A DNA stretch of 64,000 bases from Flaveria trinervia (GCA_025506515.1 CM046451.1:46263212-46327211), one strand, 5' to 3'; positions 1 to 12,200 are shown, counted from the stretch's first letter. Notes: generated by a model from the sequence alone, not told the origin. A program made the numbers and translations.

Positions 1-3000
1 GTGATTCTGGCCCATAATATTCAAATAGGTATTTGACCTGTTTCCCATTTTTGAGTTCCATAGTTGTTATCACTCTATAAGCAAATTCATTTGGGTGATT
101 ACCTTCTAAGAACAACTGGAGCTCATTCTTTCTAACTTCCTCAAGCCTCTTATATACTAACCCCTTTTTCACCATTTTAATTTCCAGCATCTTTTGTGGG
201 GTCAGGTTAGCTTTATAGGCTTTCTTGAAGTCATCTAGGATTTCCCAGGGTGATACTACAAAGACCAGTGAGATCACTTCATCACAATCTTCTTCACTTG
301 GCCAATGTATCTCTGTGGAATGTTTTACTTGTGAATCCTATGAGACACCCTGGGATCAGGCCAAATCCTCACTCTCTCCTTTTGATATTGAAATGTATGT
401 TTAAGAGTGTATAACCTGAGAGCGTGCTTCTTCATGTTGATGATTGAAGATGTGGCAGCATATGCTTTGTCAACTCTCCTCAACAATTCCTCATCGTGTT
501 GTTTATGAAGCTCTCTTCTTCTAGCTTCACTTTCACAATTTTCTTTGAGTTTCAGGAGTAATTGTTGGGAGGTGACTTGTGGCCTTAGGCAATTGTATAA
601 TAGCTGAGATTGGCAGCCTATCTTCATCTTCATCATTATCTTCTTTTTTTCTTCTAGCCTCAGTACCCTTCTCTTCCTCTTCTGGGGTACATCATCAGCT
701 ATTGGTTTTGAGGGTAAGGGAGTTGGTTTGGTGGGTTGTGGTGTGGTGGTTTTTGGGGTAAAGGTATTGTGTTTAGTGGGTTTTGGTGTGGGATTTTGAC
801 AGGCTGTTCTAGCATCTTGGATGTGAGTCGGCTTTAGATTGCTTGACTAGTTCAGTCCTGCTCCTAGCACCAGCTTCGTTTAAGCTTCAATAACCAATCC
901 TTTTGTGTATACTCCAGACGAACAGATCTTGGTGGTTATTGCCAAGATGTTGTCCCTGGACCATGCCTTGATTTCAATCAATGATCTACCAAGATATTTG
1001 CTATGAATCTGATCATGATTTCTAGCCTTTCCCTTCCAACACATCATAACTTGCCCATCTAGCTTGGATTTATTCAATCTCCAGTCTTCTGATTCTGAGT
1101 TAAGTTTTTCAGTGTCGTGACCTTGCCTAAACAACTGATCAATATGTTATCCATTGATCGGTTGTGTTCGGCATCAGCCTTCTTCACCATTGTCTCCAAG
1201 TCAGTCTCCTTTTCATTCTTCCTTTCTTGTATGTGACATGAAAGTCTTTAGTACTTTCAGTCACTTTCTCCATGTCAGCATCCTTCACTTTTCTTCTCAG
1301 TTTCTTTCCTATCTGCAATCCTCTTTCTTTTTGCTTTCACTGACTGAATCTCCCCTTTTTGGTGCATTGGTTGCAAGGGTTTGATTGTCAGAAAGCCTTT
1401 TGCTCACATCTCTCTATCAAGGGTTGTATAACTGAGGGAAGCCTCTCATCAAGGGTTTTAAGCACCATATCAGTGATAGTTGATGTGATGAGAGGTAAGG
1501 AATATTGAAAAATAGCAGCTATTTGCTCAGGGGGGTTCTGACCCTGAGAAATAGTGCCAGAAGCAGAGGCAGGTGGCTGAGTGTTTTGGAGTGGCTCTGT
1601 GTATGGGAGACCTTCAGAGGAAGGTGGCATCTATGGGTTTTGAGGGGTAGATGGTCTTTGATCCTGATAAATGTTGGTAAGCAGCTCTTTGAGTCTGCTC
1701 ACCTCATCCTCGAGGATGGTGTTTTGGGCTAAAACATCATAAAAGAAGCCCAGGTCATCATCAGTGTTACTGAATCACCTGACCTCCTGATAGAATCAGG
1801 ATGAACATGCTCTGAGTGTAGATCAGTAGTAGCCTATGCGTTGGTCATGGTACTAGGGACTTCCTGCCTCAGGACCATGTCCTTCATCGGCAGTTGCCTC
1901 TGGTGAGGTCTTATGGATAGTACCAAATTCATCCTGATCATTTGCTGAAGCAGGAAAAGTGGCAGCCGCACCAGAAATTCGAATCTCCGTTTCTACACTT
2001 GGAGATTGAATATGGTAACCCCTATGTTGTAGGGTGTCCGAAGCACTTTGGTCCTCCCCCTCAATGGTTGAGGCCATCCCAGTTTTGATTGGTATCTGGG
2101 GAGGAGGTGAGGAGTGCAACTGAGTCAGCACTTTGGCAATTATGATGGTAGGACTTTGGGGGGCGGTTGCAGTGGGAGAGGGTGTGAAGGCAGTACGCAC
2201 CCGAGGAGAGTGGTGCGTTTCAATGGAAACCTCCTCAAGTGAGGAAGGTTCCAGATGTATAGGTGCCCAGAGGTGGTTGCTACAGGCTCCTGTTGAGAGG
2301 AAACCTGAGCGGTTGAGGGTGAGTGAGTAGGTGTATCTACTGGGGGTTATGACCAGTAGATATCACCTGCGTTTGTGTTGCAGGGGCATCCTCAGGGGAC
2401 TCATTTCCCTGAGTAGCCTTTTTGGCTTTCTTGTGTTTGGGTTTGGTGGGGACAATGGATTTGGAGGGGTGGCTGTGAGTTCCAGCTGCGTGGCTTTTCG
2501 CAGTTTGGTAGCCAGTTTGAGTGACTGGTCTGAGTTGTGCCTGGTATATACTTCAGGCAATACAGCCGTGGCAGGGACTCCAATGCCAACAAGTCCCTCA
2601 GCTTTCAGCTGGTTTACTATAATAGCCATTACGAACCAAGGATATAATATCCATCGGTTAGCTATAGGCTTGAAGGTCATATCCTTGAGTTCAAGAAATA
2701 AAATTTCAGATAAATTTGAGCTTTGTTGGTCAAGGATAGAGAATAATACCTGCTGCCACCTCGTCAACATTGGATCCCAAGAAGAAGTCTTAGGAGCTAA
2801 GCATACATTCACCATTTGAAAAATTAGTCGTTCCACATCATGGAAATGTTCTTCAGGATGGTAGAGGCACTAAGGTTACCCTGGTATCCATGTTTGGCAA
2901 ATGATAGATCAGTGGTGCCCTTTGGATACCCAGTGGGGAAAGTGGCATCATCCAATTGTAAGGTTTGGCGAAGGATTTCTGGAGTGATGACCACCTGACG

Positions 3001-3231
3001 ATTGTTGACGAACTACTGGAGAGAGTCGGTGTCATTCTCCCCAGTGATGAGGGTGACGTTCGTCCAGAACTGATGGAGGGATTCGGCATGAATGGTAGGA
3101 TTTAGAAGGAAAGCCGTTTTGTATGGAGAGTTGATCATTAGATCAATGGAATTATCAAACTTTGTCCAGAAGGATGATTTGGTAAGGTAAGCAACACAGT
3201 TGTGTCGTGGTTTAAGCTTCATGTTCGCCAT
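1..3231 (-). pseudogene. A1 env-like ORF (partial, frameshifted)
   Basis: This is the extra ORF that copia elements of this type carry between pol and the 3' LTR. Its function is not established; it is called env-like only from position. The start at 3231 matches the start at 15201 in A2 and at 60838 in A3, each followed by a conserved opening with KPRHNCVA(Y/H)LTKS. The frame is broken into pieces at about 3231-3013, 3089-2853, 2836-2363, 2200-1853, 1630-1388, 1134-880 and 636-325. The middle is proline/serine/threonine rich. Near 325-450 a basic block (QYQKERVRIWPDPRVSHRIHK) is shared with A2 and A3. The stop codon lies outside the window. No signal peptide or membrane segment is obvious. 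Confidence 0.8.
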
Positions 3232-3298
3232 TGATGTGAGAGAAGGTTCTGAGTTTTGGAACGTTAGGTTTGAGATGATGAAGCTCTGTAAGACAAGG

Positions 3299-3306
3299 TA
3301 TTTATA
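3299..3306 (-). promoter_or_regulatory. TATA-like box before the A1 env-like ORF
   Basis: Reads TATAAATA on the minus strand, about 68 bp upstream of the env-like ATG at 3231. An equivalent box sits about 66 bp upstream in A2 and 80 bp in A3. It lies just downstream of the hairpin array, as the LTR TATA box does. Promoter activity is inference. Confidence 0.5.
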
Positions 3307-3339
3307 GGGTATGGGTTATAAAGGAACTAAAGGGTTTGG

Positions 3340-3910
3340 TATGAGTCATCAGTAGTTTTAAGCGACTGATGATGTGGTATTAACCTTCAGAGGTTGAAAC
3401 AACTGAAGTCTTGGTTTTAGGCATCCGTAGTTATAAAACTACTGAAGACCATGGTTTTAGCTTCAGGTGTTGGAAACAACTGATAACTTGGTGTTAGTCA
3501 TCAGTAGTTATGAAACTACTGAAGACATGGTTTTGTCATCAGTTGTTGTAAACAGCTGACAACGTGGTGTTAGTCATCAGTAGTTGTGAAACTACTGAAG
3601 ACGTGGTTTTGTCATCAGTAGTATAAGATGAAGCAGCAGTGTTTTAGAAACAACTGAAGAGAAAATTCTCATCAGTAGTTTTCGTCAATTCATAGCTTTT
3701 CAGCTGTTTCATACTGTCCTCAACACTTACTCATCAGTCTTTTTGGCTGTTTTTCAGTTGTTTCATAGGACATCAGTACTTATCTGTTTGTACTTATATC
3801 AGTAGTTATGACTGTATCAATTCTTGTAACAGAATTAGTACTTATTTGCGATATGATTACAAATGATCATTAGTACTTATTTACTGAGACATCAGTAGTT
3901 ATCACTTATT
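3340..3910 (-). repeat. Hairpin array between pol and env-like ORF of A1
   Basis: Roughly 60-bp repeat units, each holding an inverted repeat such as CAGTAGTT (3502-3509) with AACTACTG (3514-3521), or CAGTTGTT with AACAGCTG near 3540. The same motifs fill the LTR of the same element and the matching spacers of A2 and A3. No open frame is plausible here. Confidence 0.85.
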
Positions 3911-3924
3911 CTAGCCACATACCA

Positions 3925-5131
3925 AGCCTTAACACTAGGTTTTGGAAAGTCGAACTATCCAAAGGCTTAGTAAAAATGTCTGCAAGCTCATCAACACTAG
4001 GCACAAACTTTGGATCAATCAGACCTTTTTCAAAACAGTCCCTAATAAAATGATGTCTGATCTCTATATTTTGGTCCTAGAGTGCTAGACAGGATTCTTG
4101 ACAATGCAAAGAGCTGAAGCACTATCCATTAATAATGGAGTCTTAGTCTCTGTAATGCCATAATCCAAAAGTTGGTTCTGAAGCCAGAGTACCTGAGAAG
4201 TACAGCTTGCAGCAGCAATGTACTCTGCTTCAGCAGTGGATGTAGCAACAGATGTTTGTTTCTTACTCTGCCAAGAAATCAAACAGTTGCCTAGAAATTG
4301 ACATCCACCAGAAGTTGACTTTCTGGTTAACTTACACCCTGCATAGTCACTATCAGAAAAAGCAACCAATTTGCAAGAGTGTCCAGTGGAATACCATAAA
4401 CCTAGAGATTGTGTACCTTGCACATATCCAAAGATCCTTTTGACTGCAATCAAGTGAGACTCTTTAGGAGCAGCCTGAAATCTAGCACAAACACACGTTG
4501 CAAACATGATATCTGGTCTAGCAGCTGTTAAGTACATCAAGGACCCAATCATACATCTGTAAAGTGTTTCATCAACAACTTTACCTTTCTGATCTGCATC
4601 CAGTTGTGTGGTGTTGCACATGGGAGTAGAACAGGGCTTACAATTTTGTAAATCAAACTTATTCAAAAGATCTTTTGTATGTTTAGACTGATGAATGAAA
4701 GTCCTAGAAAGAAACAAACTTCTTTGAACTGTAATTCTTTGAACTGATGAATCCAGTTGTGTGGTGTTGCACATGGGAGCAGGACTGAACTTTTGTTTGA
4801 TTTGCAATCCTAGAAAGAACTGTAATTCTCCCATTGCACTCATTTCAAACTTCTTATGCATTAAATTGGTAAAGTCATCACACAACTGGGGATCAGAGGA
4901 TGCAAAAATAATATCATCAACATAAATTTGAACAAGTAGCTTATGCTGATCCACCTTCTTAATGAATAAAGTTTTATCTATGGAGCCTCTAGTGAAATTA
5001 TTTTGAAGAAGAAAATTTGATAATGTCTCATACCAGGCTCTAGGAGCTTGTTTCAACCCATAAAGAGCCTTATCAAGCTTGTATACCCAATCTGGATGTT
5101 TATTATCCTCAAAACCTGGTGGTTGACACAC
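3925..5131 (-). pseudogene. A1 pol C-terminal half: reverse transcriptase palm and RNase H
   Basis: The longest intact A1 fragment (4085-5131, 348 residues) carries the copia reverse transcriptase blocks ALYGLKQAPRAWYE and YVDDIIF (catalytic aspartates kept) and the RNase H blocks FSDSDYAGC and STAEAEYIAAA. Reverse transcriptase copies the genomic RNA in the virus-like particle and RNase H removes the template. A block of about 30 residues between the IKQK and FIHQSK segments is absent from A2 and A3 and looks like a templated duplication (see findings). The frame stops at 4085 after KNPV. The last pol residues continue in other frames to about 3925. Confidence 0.9.
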
Positions 5132-6254
5132 ATAAACTTCTTCCTTTATTTTACCATATAAAAATGCACTTTTACATCCATTTGAAAAACTTTAAAATTG
5201 TGAAATGCAGCATAGGCTAAGAACAATCTAATTGCCTCCAGTCTGGCTACAGGGGCAAAGGTCTCATCATAATCAATACCTTCTTCTTGTGAAAACCCCT
5301 AACAACCAGTCTGGCCTTGTTCTTAACGATAAGCCCATTTTCATCTGTTTTGTTCCTAAACACCCATTTAGTGCCTATTGCACACTTACCTGGGGGTAGA
5401 GGAACCAGTTCCCACACTTGCTGTTTCTTGAACTGAAGTAGCTCAAGCTGCATGGCTTCCACCCATCCATTGTCTATCAAAGCAACATGATAGTTCTTTG
5501 GCTCTTGCTGACTGATGAAGAGAGCATAGAAGCACAAGTTAGACAATTGACTTCTAGTTGAGACGCCAGCATTGATACCACCAATGATTTGAGACATGGG
5601 GTGATTCTTCAGCTCTTGGTGCACAATAAGATCAGTGCAAGTGTTTGTAGCCGGTTCAGCATCAGCAGATGTTGATTCAGATTCTTGAAACCAAGTATTA
5701 GATGGCAAATCAAATGATGTAGAGGAATCAGAAATCTCATCAGCATTTGTTGTGGATGGAGCTGCTGAAGGTACATGAACATCAAGTTTAGCAGACTCAG
5801 GCAGTTAGTCACTGAACTTGAAAAGGTGAGTACTGATATCATCATCATCTTCAGTACCACCAGGTGGAGGACTTGCTGCAGAAGATGATTTATTCACATG
5901 ATCTGCAGCAGCTGGAGTTCGATAAGGAGCATATTGCAGTATATCCAGATCAAACAACTCCACAGGGTTTTGTGGAATTTTATCCTTAGGAGATTCATTG
6001 AATTTCACATGCAAGGTTTCTTCAACTATCTTTGTTCTGCAGTTGAAGACTCTGTAAGCCTTGCAAGTGGATGAATAACCTACAAAATACCCTGCATCCA
6101 CCTTAGGATCAAATTTGTGGAGTTGACCCTTTGTGTTAAGAATGAAACAAGGACATCCAAAGGCTCTGAAGAATGAAATCAAAGGAGCCAAATGATGTAG
6201 AACTTCATATGGAGTCTTCATCAACCTCTGATTTACTAACACTCTATTATGCAA
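5132..6254 (-). pseudogene. A1 pol: post-integrase linker and N-terminal reverse transcriptase
   Basis: Pieces at 6254-5805, 5860-5609 and 5708-5247 match A2 12186-13240. They hold the AGYFVGYSSTCKAYRVFN block that follows the integrase, a variable acidic/serine linker, and the RT_copia opening (WELVPLPPGKCAIGTKWVFR). Three or more frame changes separate them. In the window between 5247 and 5131 the frame is lost again, at the site where A2 also shifts (near 13240). Confidence 0.88.
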
Positions 6255-7161
6255 ATAGCAAGCTGTATTTAAGCTTCAGCTCAAAAGGTCAAAGGCAAAC
6301 CAGAGTCAGCCAACATGGACCTTGCAGCTTCAATTAAGTCATGTTCTTTCTCTCCACTACTCATTTTGTTCTGGAGTCCTTGGGATGCTAACTGCCTTTT
6401 GATTCCTTTTGAAAGATAATAATCATAAAAATGATGGTTTCTGAATTCAGTACATTGTCACTCCTTATACATTGACTGATATGGAATACTGCTTCTCAAC
6501 ATACAGCACAAAGTTTGTAATCTTCTAAGCAACCTCATCCTTGATTGTAAAAGAAGTCCTATGAATCTGGAGTAATTCCACAATACCAGATAGTTATTCT
6601 TTTGCATGCTCATCACTCTCACAGGACCAAATAGATCCATGTGCAGTAACTGCAAGCAGGCAGTGATTAGGTTTCTCAATGGGAGGGAATGAGACTTGGT
6701 GTTGTTTTCCTTTCAACAAAGCAGTGCAGGGTTCATCACATTGAACTCCTTGTTGATAAACCTCTCACTAAACGATGGTGGATCAGCGATTCTGTTTTGA
6801 GATTGACATGGACCCAGCCTCTATTGCCATAAGTTAGATTCATGAAGAGAGCTTTGGAGAACAGGCATGGATGCCCTTGAAAATCAATTCTTGACAAATC
6901 AAAGGCTACACTCTTCCAATTGTGGCCTTCAAGGAGAGTTGTTTTCCATTTTTTTCCATTGAACCTTGTCAATCAGCCTCAGAACTTGGGGAAGTCAGAA
7001 TCCGTAGTTCTGGCTTGTGAAAAGGCAACATGCCCTTTATCAAAACATCTGACTTACACTCAGTAGATTTATACTTGAGATTCTCCCACAGGTTGAATCA
7101 TCAAACCTGATTTGTCCTGAGACACATATCCTTCCCAATGATGTAACCTCTGGCATCATTC
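6255..7161 (-). pseudogene. A1 pol: end of protease, GAG-pre-integrase and integrase (decayed)
   Basis: The 7161-7010 segment is the second half of the protease, directly continuing the sequence at 19586. The 6972-6736 piece matches the zinc-binding pre-integrase domain (LFSKALF then a decayed HVNLK block). The 6679-6458 piece keeps LLHMDLFGPVRVMSM with the first integrase aspartate, but the core then breaks up. Traces of the remaining catalytic blocks are readable in different frames down to about 6290. Integrase would join cDNA ends to host DNA; this copy cannot encode it. Confidence 0.82.
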
Positions 7162-8055
7162 TGTTGGACCAAAAGAACCAATGAGCCAAGATCAGAAAAC
7201 CTCTAAGTCCCACACGGTATCACAACAACTGCTGAAAGCCTCATCAGTAGTTTGACAAGTGCTGAAGACTTCAACAGCTGAAGATCAAGTGCTGAAGACC
7301 TTAACAGCTGAAGAACCAAAGTGCTGAAGTACAACAGCTGAAGAACACAAGTGCTGAAGCTGAAAGACCAAAGTACTGAAGTACAACAGCTGAAGAGTTC
7401 ACAAGTGCTGAAGATCAACAACTGATGTACAAAGTCTGAAGACAAAGACTGAAGACATCAGCTGATGATATCTACTGAAGTCATCAGCTGATGAAACGCC
7501 TGAAGGTCAAAGTCTGAAGATCAAGTACTGAAGCCTCAGTAGTTTGTCACAACTGCTGAAGAGTACTTCTTCAGTAGTTGTGATATCAGTAGTTTTATTT
7601 TCTTTGTTTCAGTAGTTTTGTAAAACGACTGAAGAGCTTGTTCTTCAGTCGTTGTAGTTTCAGTAGTTTTATATTTTGTACTTAACTTGCTGATATGTTC
7701 TCAGTAGTTGTGAACATTTCAGTAGTTTGTTAAGATTTAGTTATTTCTGTATTGGATCTGCCAGTTGTCACTTTCCGTGATAACAGCAGTGACTGTTGCA
7801 CTCTATATAAGGAGTGACAAACCATTGTAATCATTGAGCGATATGAGCAATTGAATGGAATGATTGATTGATTTGATTAGAAATATTCTACATCTATAAA
7901 CATTCCTAGAAATCAGAAATTCATATTCTCTCCCTATAACCGTATGCGATCTTAACGCTTACATATATTGTTGCTTGCTACAATTGTCTAATTCGTGTGT
8001 GTATTCCGCTGCTTTATATTCTGATACATCAAACTTGTGATCACTGATCCTGTCA
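7162..8055 (+). repeat. A2 5' LTR
   Basis: 894 bp, TG...CA ends. Bases 7220-7740 form an array of CTGAAG, CAGCTG, AGTACTG and CAGTAGTT motifs, including a 12-bp perfect inverted repeat (arms 7624-7635 and 7642-7653). TATATAA follows at 7804-7810. The array is therefore in U3. Apparent ORFs on the minus strand here are low-complexity by-products. Confidence 0.96.
7804..7810 (+). promoter_or_regulatory. TATA box of A2 5' LTR
   Basis: TATATAA after the motif array and before AGGAGTGACAA. It is conserved in the 3' LTR (19333-19339), in A1 (22963-22970, minus) and in A3 (56567-56573, minus). Position fits the start of the genomic RNA of a copia element. Confidence 0.75.
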
Positions 8056-8057
8056 AA

Positions 8058-8069
8058 TGGTATCAGAGC
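8058..8069 (+). other. A2 primer binding site
   Basis: TGGTATCAGAGC two bases after the 5' LTR, the usual copia site complementary to the 3' end of initiator-Met tRNA. Bases 8070-8290 are the untranslated leader. Confidence 0.92.
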
Positions 8070-8290
8070 AGGTTAATCATTGATCGATCTAATAATTGAT
8101 CATTGAAACTGCTATTCAAGATCCAAGTTTGATTGAATTAGCTTTTGTTTTTGCAAGAAACGGTTATAGAGATTGAATTTTCTGTATTTCTGCTCATTCA
8201 TCCTGAGATCTTATTCTTGGTTCTCATTGAGTTTGTTGTGGTTTGTCTAAAACTTTTTAAAACTTGAACTAAACTGTTTTTGAACTGAAA

Positions 8291-9747
8291 ATGACCACTC
8301 CCTCCAATGATCCTCACAATACTGGTTCCTCAACCAAGCCTCCTATGCTGGTTAGGAATGAGTATAACATATGGCAAAGACGTATGCTCCATCACCTGTC
8401 TGTTAACAGCGCAGGGTGTTGGACATCAGTGGTACATGGTCCACACAAGCCTATGGTGAATAACCCGGAAACCAATCAAATGGTTCCGAAGAGGAGGGAG
8501 CAATACTCAGATGAGGATAAAAAGTTGCTTGAGATTGATGCAAAAGCCCATGGAATTCTGGCCATGGCTTTGCCCAATGAAATCTATTCTGGGCTAATGC
8601 ATCATGAAACTGCCCATGACCTCTGGATTGCTTTGAAAGAACAATTGGAGGAACAGATGAGGTCTTGGCAAATAATAGAGAAATTCTTGCCCAACAATAT
8701 GAGACATTCTCTCATAGAAAGGGTGAGACACTGACTCAACAATATGAGCGGTTTTCTTGTTTGATCTCTGAACTAAAAATGGTCAAACTTGAATACACCA
8801 ATATTCAGATGAATAACAGATTTCTCAGATCACTGCCTGAGAGATGGGACACATATACTATTGTCCTACGCTCCAGTGCAAGTTTGGACAAACTATCTCT
8901 CACCCAACTCCATGGGAAATTGCTCACTTTTGAGAGAGAGATAGAACAGAAGAGAAAGCTGTCTTCATCTGGAAAGCTCACTGAAGACTTTATACAAGGC
9001 AACACTGCCTTGGTGGGTCATGAGTCAGAATATGCTGCATCTGAATGCCAGTATGATGAGCATATTAATTTCTCTTCGAGCACTTCTAATTCTGCATTTG
9101 TAAGTGTTGATGGTCAGTTTACTGGAGGTAATAATGACAATTTATGTTTCATTATGGATGATCTCAAGGGGATTGCTGATGATGACTTAGAAGAGATGGA
9201 TATTTTGAGCCAAATGGCCTTGATAAATATCAGATCTCAGAAGTTCTACAAAAGAACTGGAAGAAAATTCCCAGGACTCTCTGGCAAAACCAAAGTTGGT
9301 TTTGACAAGAGCAAGTTGAGGTGTCACAAATGCCAACGGCTTGGACACTTTGCAAGAGAGTGTAGATCAACTGGATCAAACTCTACTGCACCCTTTGTGA
9401 CTTTTCCTGGCAACAGTCAACAAAACAGAGGGCAACATCCTGTCACATCTAGTCATCATCCTCAACAACAATCTCCGGCATATTTTGTTCCTCAGGGTCA
9501 AATGCCTTATCAGTACCCTTGTTATTACATGCCACAGTCAAGTCAAGTTCAAGTTCCTATGACACCACAACCTCATGCATTACCAGAACCTCAGCCTTCC
9601 CTATCTCATCAACAACCTTCATCTCAACAACACAGCTTCTTCACCCCAGGAGTTGTTGACTGGAGCAGTTTACCAGATGACTTGTCTGGTCATGATCAAC
9701 TGTTCTCAGGTGCTGGTCAACAGGTGACAGTCCCTTTGGGAATCTAG
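8291..9747 (+). pseudogene. A2 gag (capsid/nucleocapsid), frameshifted
   Basis: The start at 8291 follows the leader, and the matching ATG is kept at 22530 (minus) in A1. The first frame (8291-8734) shows the copia gag opening with NEYNIWQRRMLHHL. At about 8650 the frame moves to 8665-9747 through a one-base loss in a G/A run. A CCHC zinc knuckle (CHKCQRLGHFAREC) lies at 9322-9363, followed by a glutamine/proline-rich stretch. The frame stops at 9747 where a T run is one base shorter than in A1. Gag forms the virus-like particle and binds RNA. Confidence 0.88.
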
Positions 9748-11121
9748 CTCTTATGGCTTTGGAGTCTGCTGATACTTCATCTTCCAATGCCTCTACACTC
9801 AGGTATCACAGGTATCCTCTGAGGCAAAAGCCAAATTATGTTCTGAACAATGCATAGCAGCATTTGCTTCCATTAGAGAAGCAAATGTAGCTTTAATTAA
9901 TAAGAACATTGAGCTAGAACAAGTAATTTCCAAAAACAAAGCTGAGTTTGAGTTTGTGCTCAAAGATAAAAATGATGAGGTTTATAAACTGAATTGCAAA
10001 ATAATTGATGATAAGGCTAGAGAAGATGTACTTCTAGAGAAGTACAAAGATCTCAAAGAAACCCTTGCAGTTACCCAGGTCGAGTGTGATAGATGGGTAC
10101 AATCATGCAAAGGTTTTGAAATGCTTCTTAGTAAGCAATCTGCTTCAAATGTGAAGTTTGGAATTGGTTACAATCACACTGCTCCACCTACAGATTTTAC
10201 CCCAAGAGCAGAGGTAGAATCTGATGGTGAGAGTGATAACCAATCCATCAAGTCATGTGATCTACCTTCTGATACAGCACAATCAGAAGTAGCAGTCAGT
10301 ATCAAGTCCTCTTTGAACCTATCAGCTGATGTTGATGGTCCAAATGCTGACATTCACATGATCAATAAGTTGATCAACTCAGGAGTCAATCCTGAAGGTC
10401 CTGAAAGGACTGGAGAGCAGGATTCAACTCCTGAAGTTCAAACTTCAACTGCTGTCAGTACTGAAGAGAAGAAAACTGGCAGTAGAAAGAGTTTGAAGAC
10501 TACTAAAGATGCTGTCAAGAAAGCAACCAATGCTTCCAAAGCATTGAAGAACAAGTCTTCACCATCTTTAGTTGATGATCAACCTAAGATGAAGAAGAAA
10601 CCATGTGAAGTATGTGGTTTGTTCAATCATCTTACAGATGATTGTTGGTACAAAAGAGGTTCCAAACTCAAACAAAAGGAAGAAATTAATGAGAAAATGG
10701 TTAAAAATGAAAACTGAGTTTGAGACCACATTTGTATCAGCAACATCAAATCCTGTAACCCTTAAGTCCTTAAAGCAATCCAAAAAGGAAGGAGTTAAAC
10801 AGGTGACAGCTGAGGGTGCTCAAAAGAAGAAGGTGCAACATAGGACCTTATCTAACTCCACTAGCAATGTGTGATGAGCTGAAAGCTTTATCACAAAATC
10901 AGACACAGCTGGTGATGATGGTACAACATCTGTTGGGTAGAGTTAACCAACTAGATTCTCCTATGTTGAAACCACAGAAAAGGAGGTCTAAGCCAAAGGA
11001 CTCCTCTTCTGCACCATCTTCTTCCTCTCAGGCTGTTGTTACAAATAAACATGCTAGTTTACCATCTATTGATGAGACCAGGCCCAAAACCAAAAAGGTT
11101 TGGGTCTCTAAAACTAACTGA
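9748..11121 (+). pseudogene. A2 gag-pol linker: coiled coil and second zinc-knuckle-like motif
   Basis: The frame at 9956-10717 starts with a charged, heptad-rich stretch (likely coiled coil, from about 9840). A serine/threonine-rich acidic segment follows, then a second CCHC-type motif (CEVCGLFNHLTDDC, 10604-10645). After a shift, 10816-11121 adds a glutamine/lysine-rich piece ending in a stop at the boundary with the protease. A1 (20990-19720) and K (47721-49260) have the same order. Role is unknown; it may extend Gag or be cleaved out. Confidence 0.75.
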
Positions 11122-11533
11122 TTGTTTATTATTGCAGGGTTCTTCAACATGCCAAAATAGCATCTGGTATGTAGACAGTGGGGGATCCATGCACATGACT
11201 GGGAACATCTCTCTTCTTCATGACTACTCTCAAGGAAAGAAGGGATTTGTCTCTTTTGGCAATGATGCTAGGGGTTACATCATCGGTAAGGGCTTTGTCT
11301 CCAATGGAGAAATCAAATTTGATGATGTTAATCATGTGGAAAATCTCAAGTACAACCTCTTGAGTGTCAGTCAAATGTGTGATAAAGGCCATGTTGCCCT
11401 TTTCACAAGTCAAAACTGTAGGATTCTGTCATCCAAAGTTTTGCCCTTGATTGACAAGGTGTTGGATGATCACACTCTCCTGAAAGCCAACAGGACAGGA
11501 AGAGTGTATGCCTTAGATCTTCTAAGAAGATAG
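11122..11533 (+). pseudogene. A2 retropepsin-like protease
   Basis: Read in the frame ending at 11533. The motif WYVDSGGSMHMTG places the catalytic Asp-Ser-Gly at 11174-11182, followed by the copia signature region with NLLSVSQMCDKGH. The protease cleaves the Gag-Pol precursor. A stop (11119-11121), a pyrimidine-rich tract and GCAGG separate it from the preceding frame. The frame ends in a stop just before the pre-integrase domain. Confidence 0.87.
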
Positions 11534-12200
11534 ATCTCAAAGGCAATCCTTGCCTATTTTCCAAAGCCTCTTTTCAAGAATCTAAACTATGGCACAGGAG
11601 GCTGGGTCATGTTAATCTCAAAAACATGAATCAGCTTAGCCACAATAGTTTTCAGAGGCTTACCAATAAAGGAGTTCCACTGTGAAAACAACTGCACTGC
11701 TTGTTTAAAAGGAAAACAGCACAAGGTCTCATTTCCTCCTATTGAAGTGTCCAAGTCCACTGCCTGCTTGCAATTACTGCATATGGATCTATTTGGTCCT
11801 GTGAGAGTAATGAGCATGGCAAAGAAGAAATACTGTCTGGTAATTGTGGATGATTACTCCAGATTTGTATGGACTTTCTTTCTACATTCAAAGGATGAGG
11901 CTGCTCAGAAGATTATCCACTTTGTGCTGTACATTGAGAAGCAGTATTCCCTTCCAGTCAAGTGTATTAGGAGTGATAATGGAACTGAGTTCAGAAATCA
12001 TACACTTGATGACTTCTATCTCTCAAAGGGAATCAAAAGGCAGTTCAGCATTCCAAGGACTCCGGAACAAAATGGAGTAGTGGAGAGAAAGAACAGGACC
12101 CTCATTGAAGCTGCAAGGTCCATGCTGGCTGACTCAGGTTTGCCATTGACCTTTTGGGCCGAAGCTGTCACAACCAGCTTGTTATGTGCAAAATAGAGTT
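11534..12200 (+). pseudogene. A2 GAG-pre-integrase and integrase
   Basis: Bases 11540-11740 hold the zinc-binding pre-integrase domain (LWHRRLGHVN, then CTACLKGKQH after a shift near 11684). The open core at 11747-12196 shows LLHMDLFGP with the first catalytic Asp at 11786-11788, SDNGTEF with Asp 11975-11977, and NGVVERKN with Glu 12083-12085. The DDE triad is complete. Integrase would insert the cDNA. The frame terminates at 12196, and the next pol frame begins about there with a shift. Confidence 0.9.

Noticed and set aside
2331..2819. 162-codon plus-strand ORF
   Set aside because: Antisense to the A1 env-like frame (2836-2363 minus), which matches A2 and A3.
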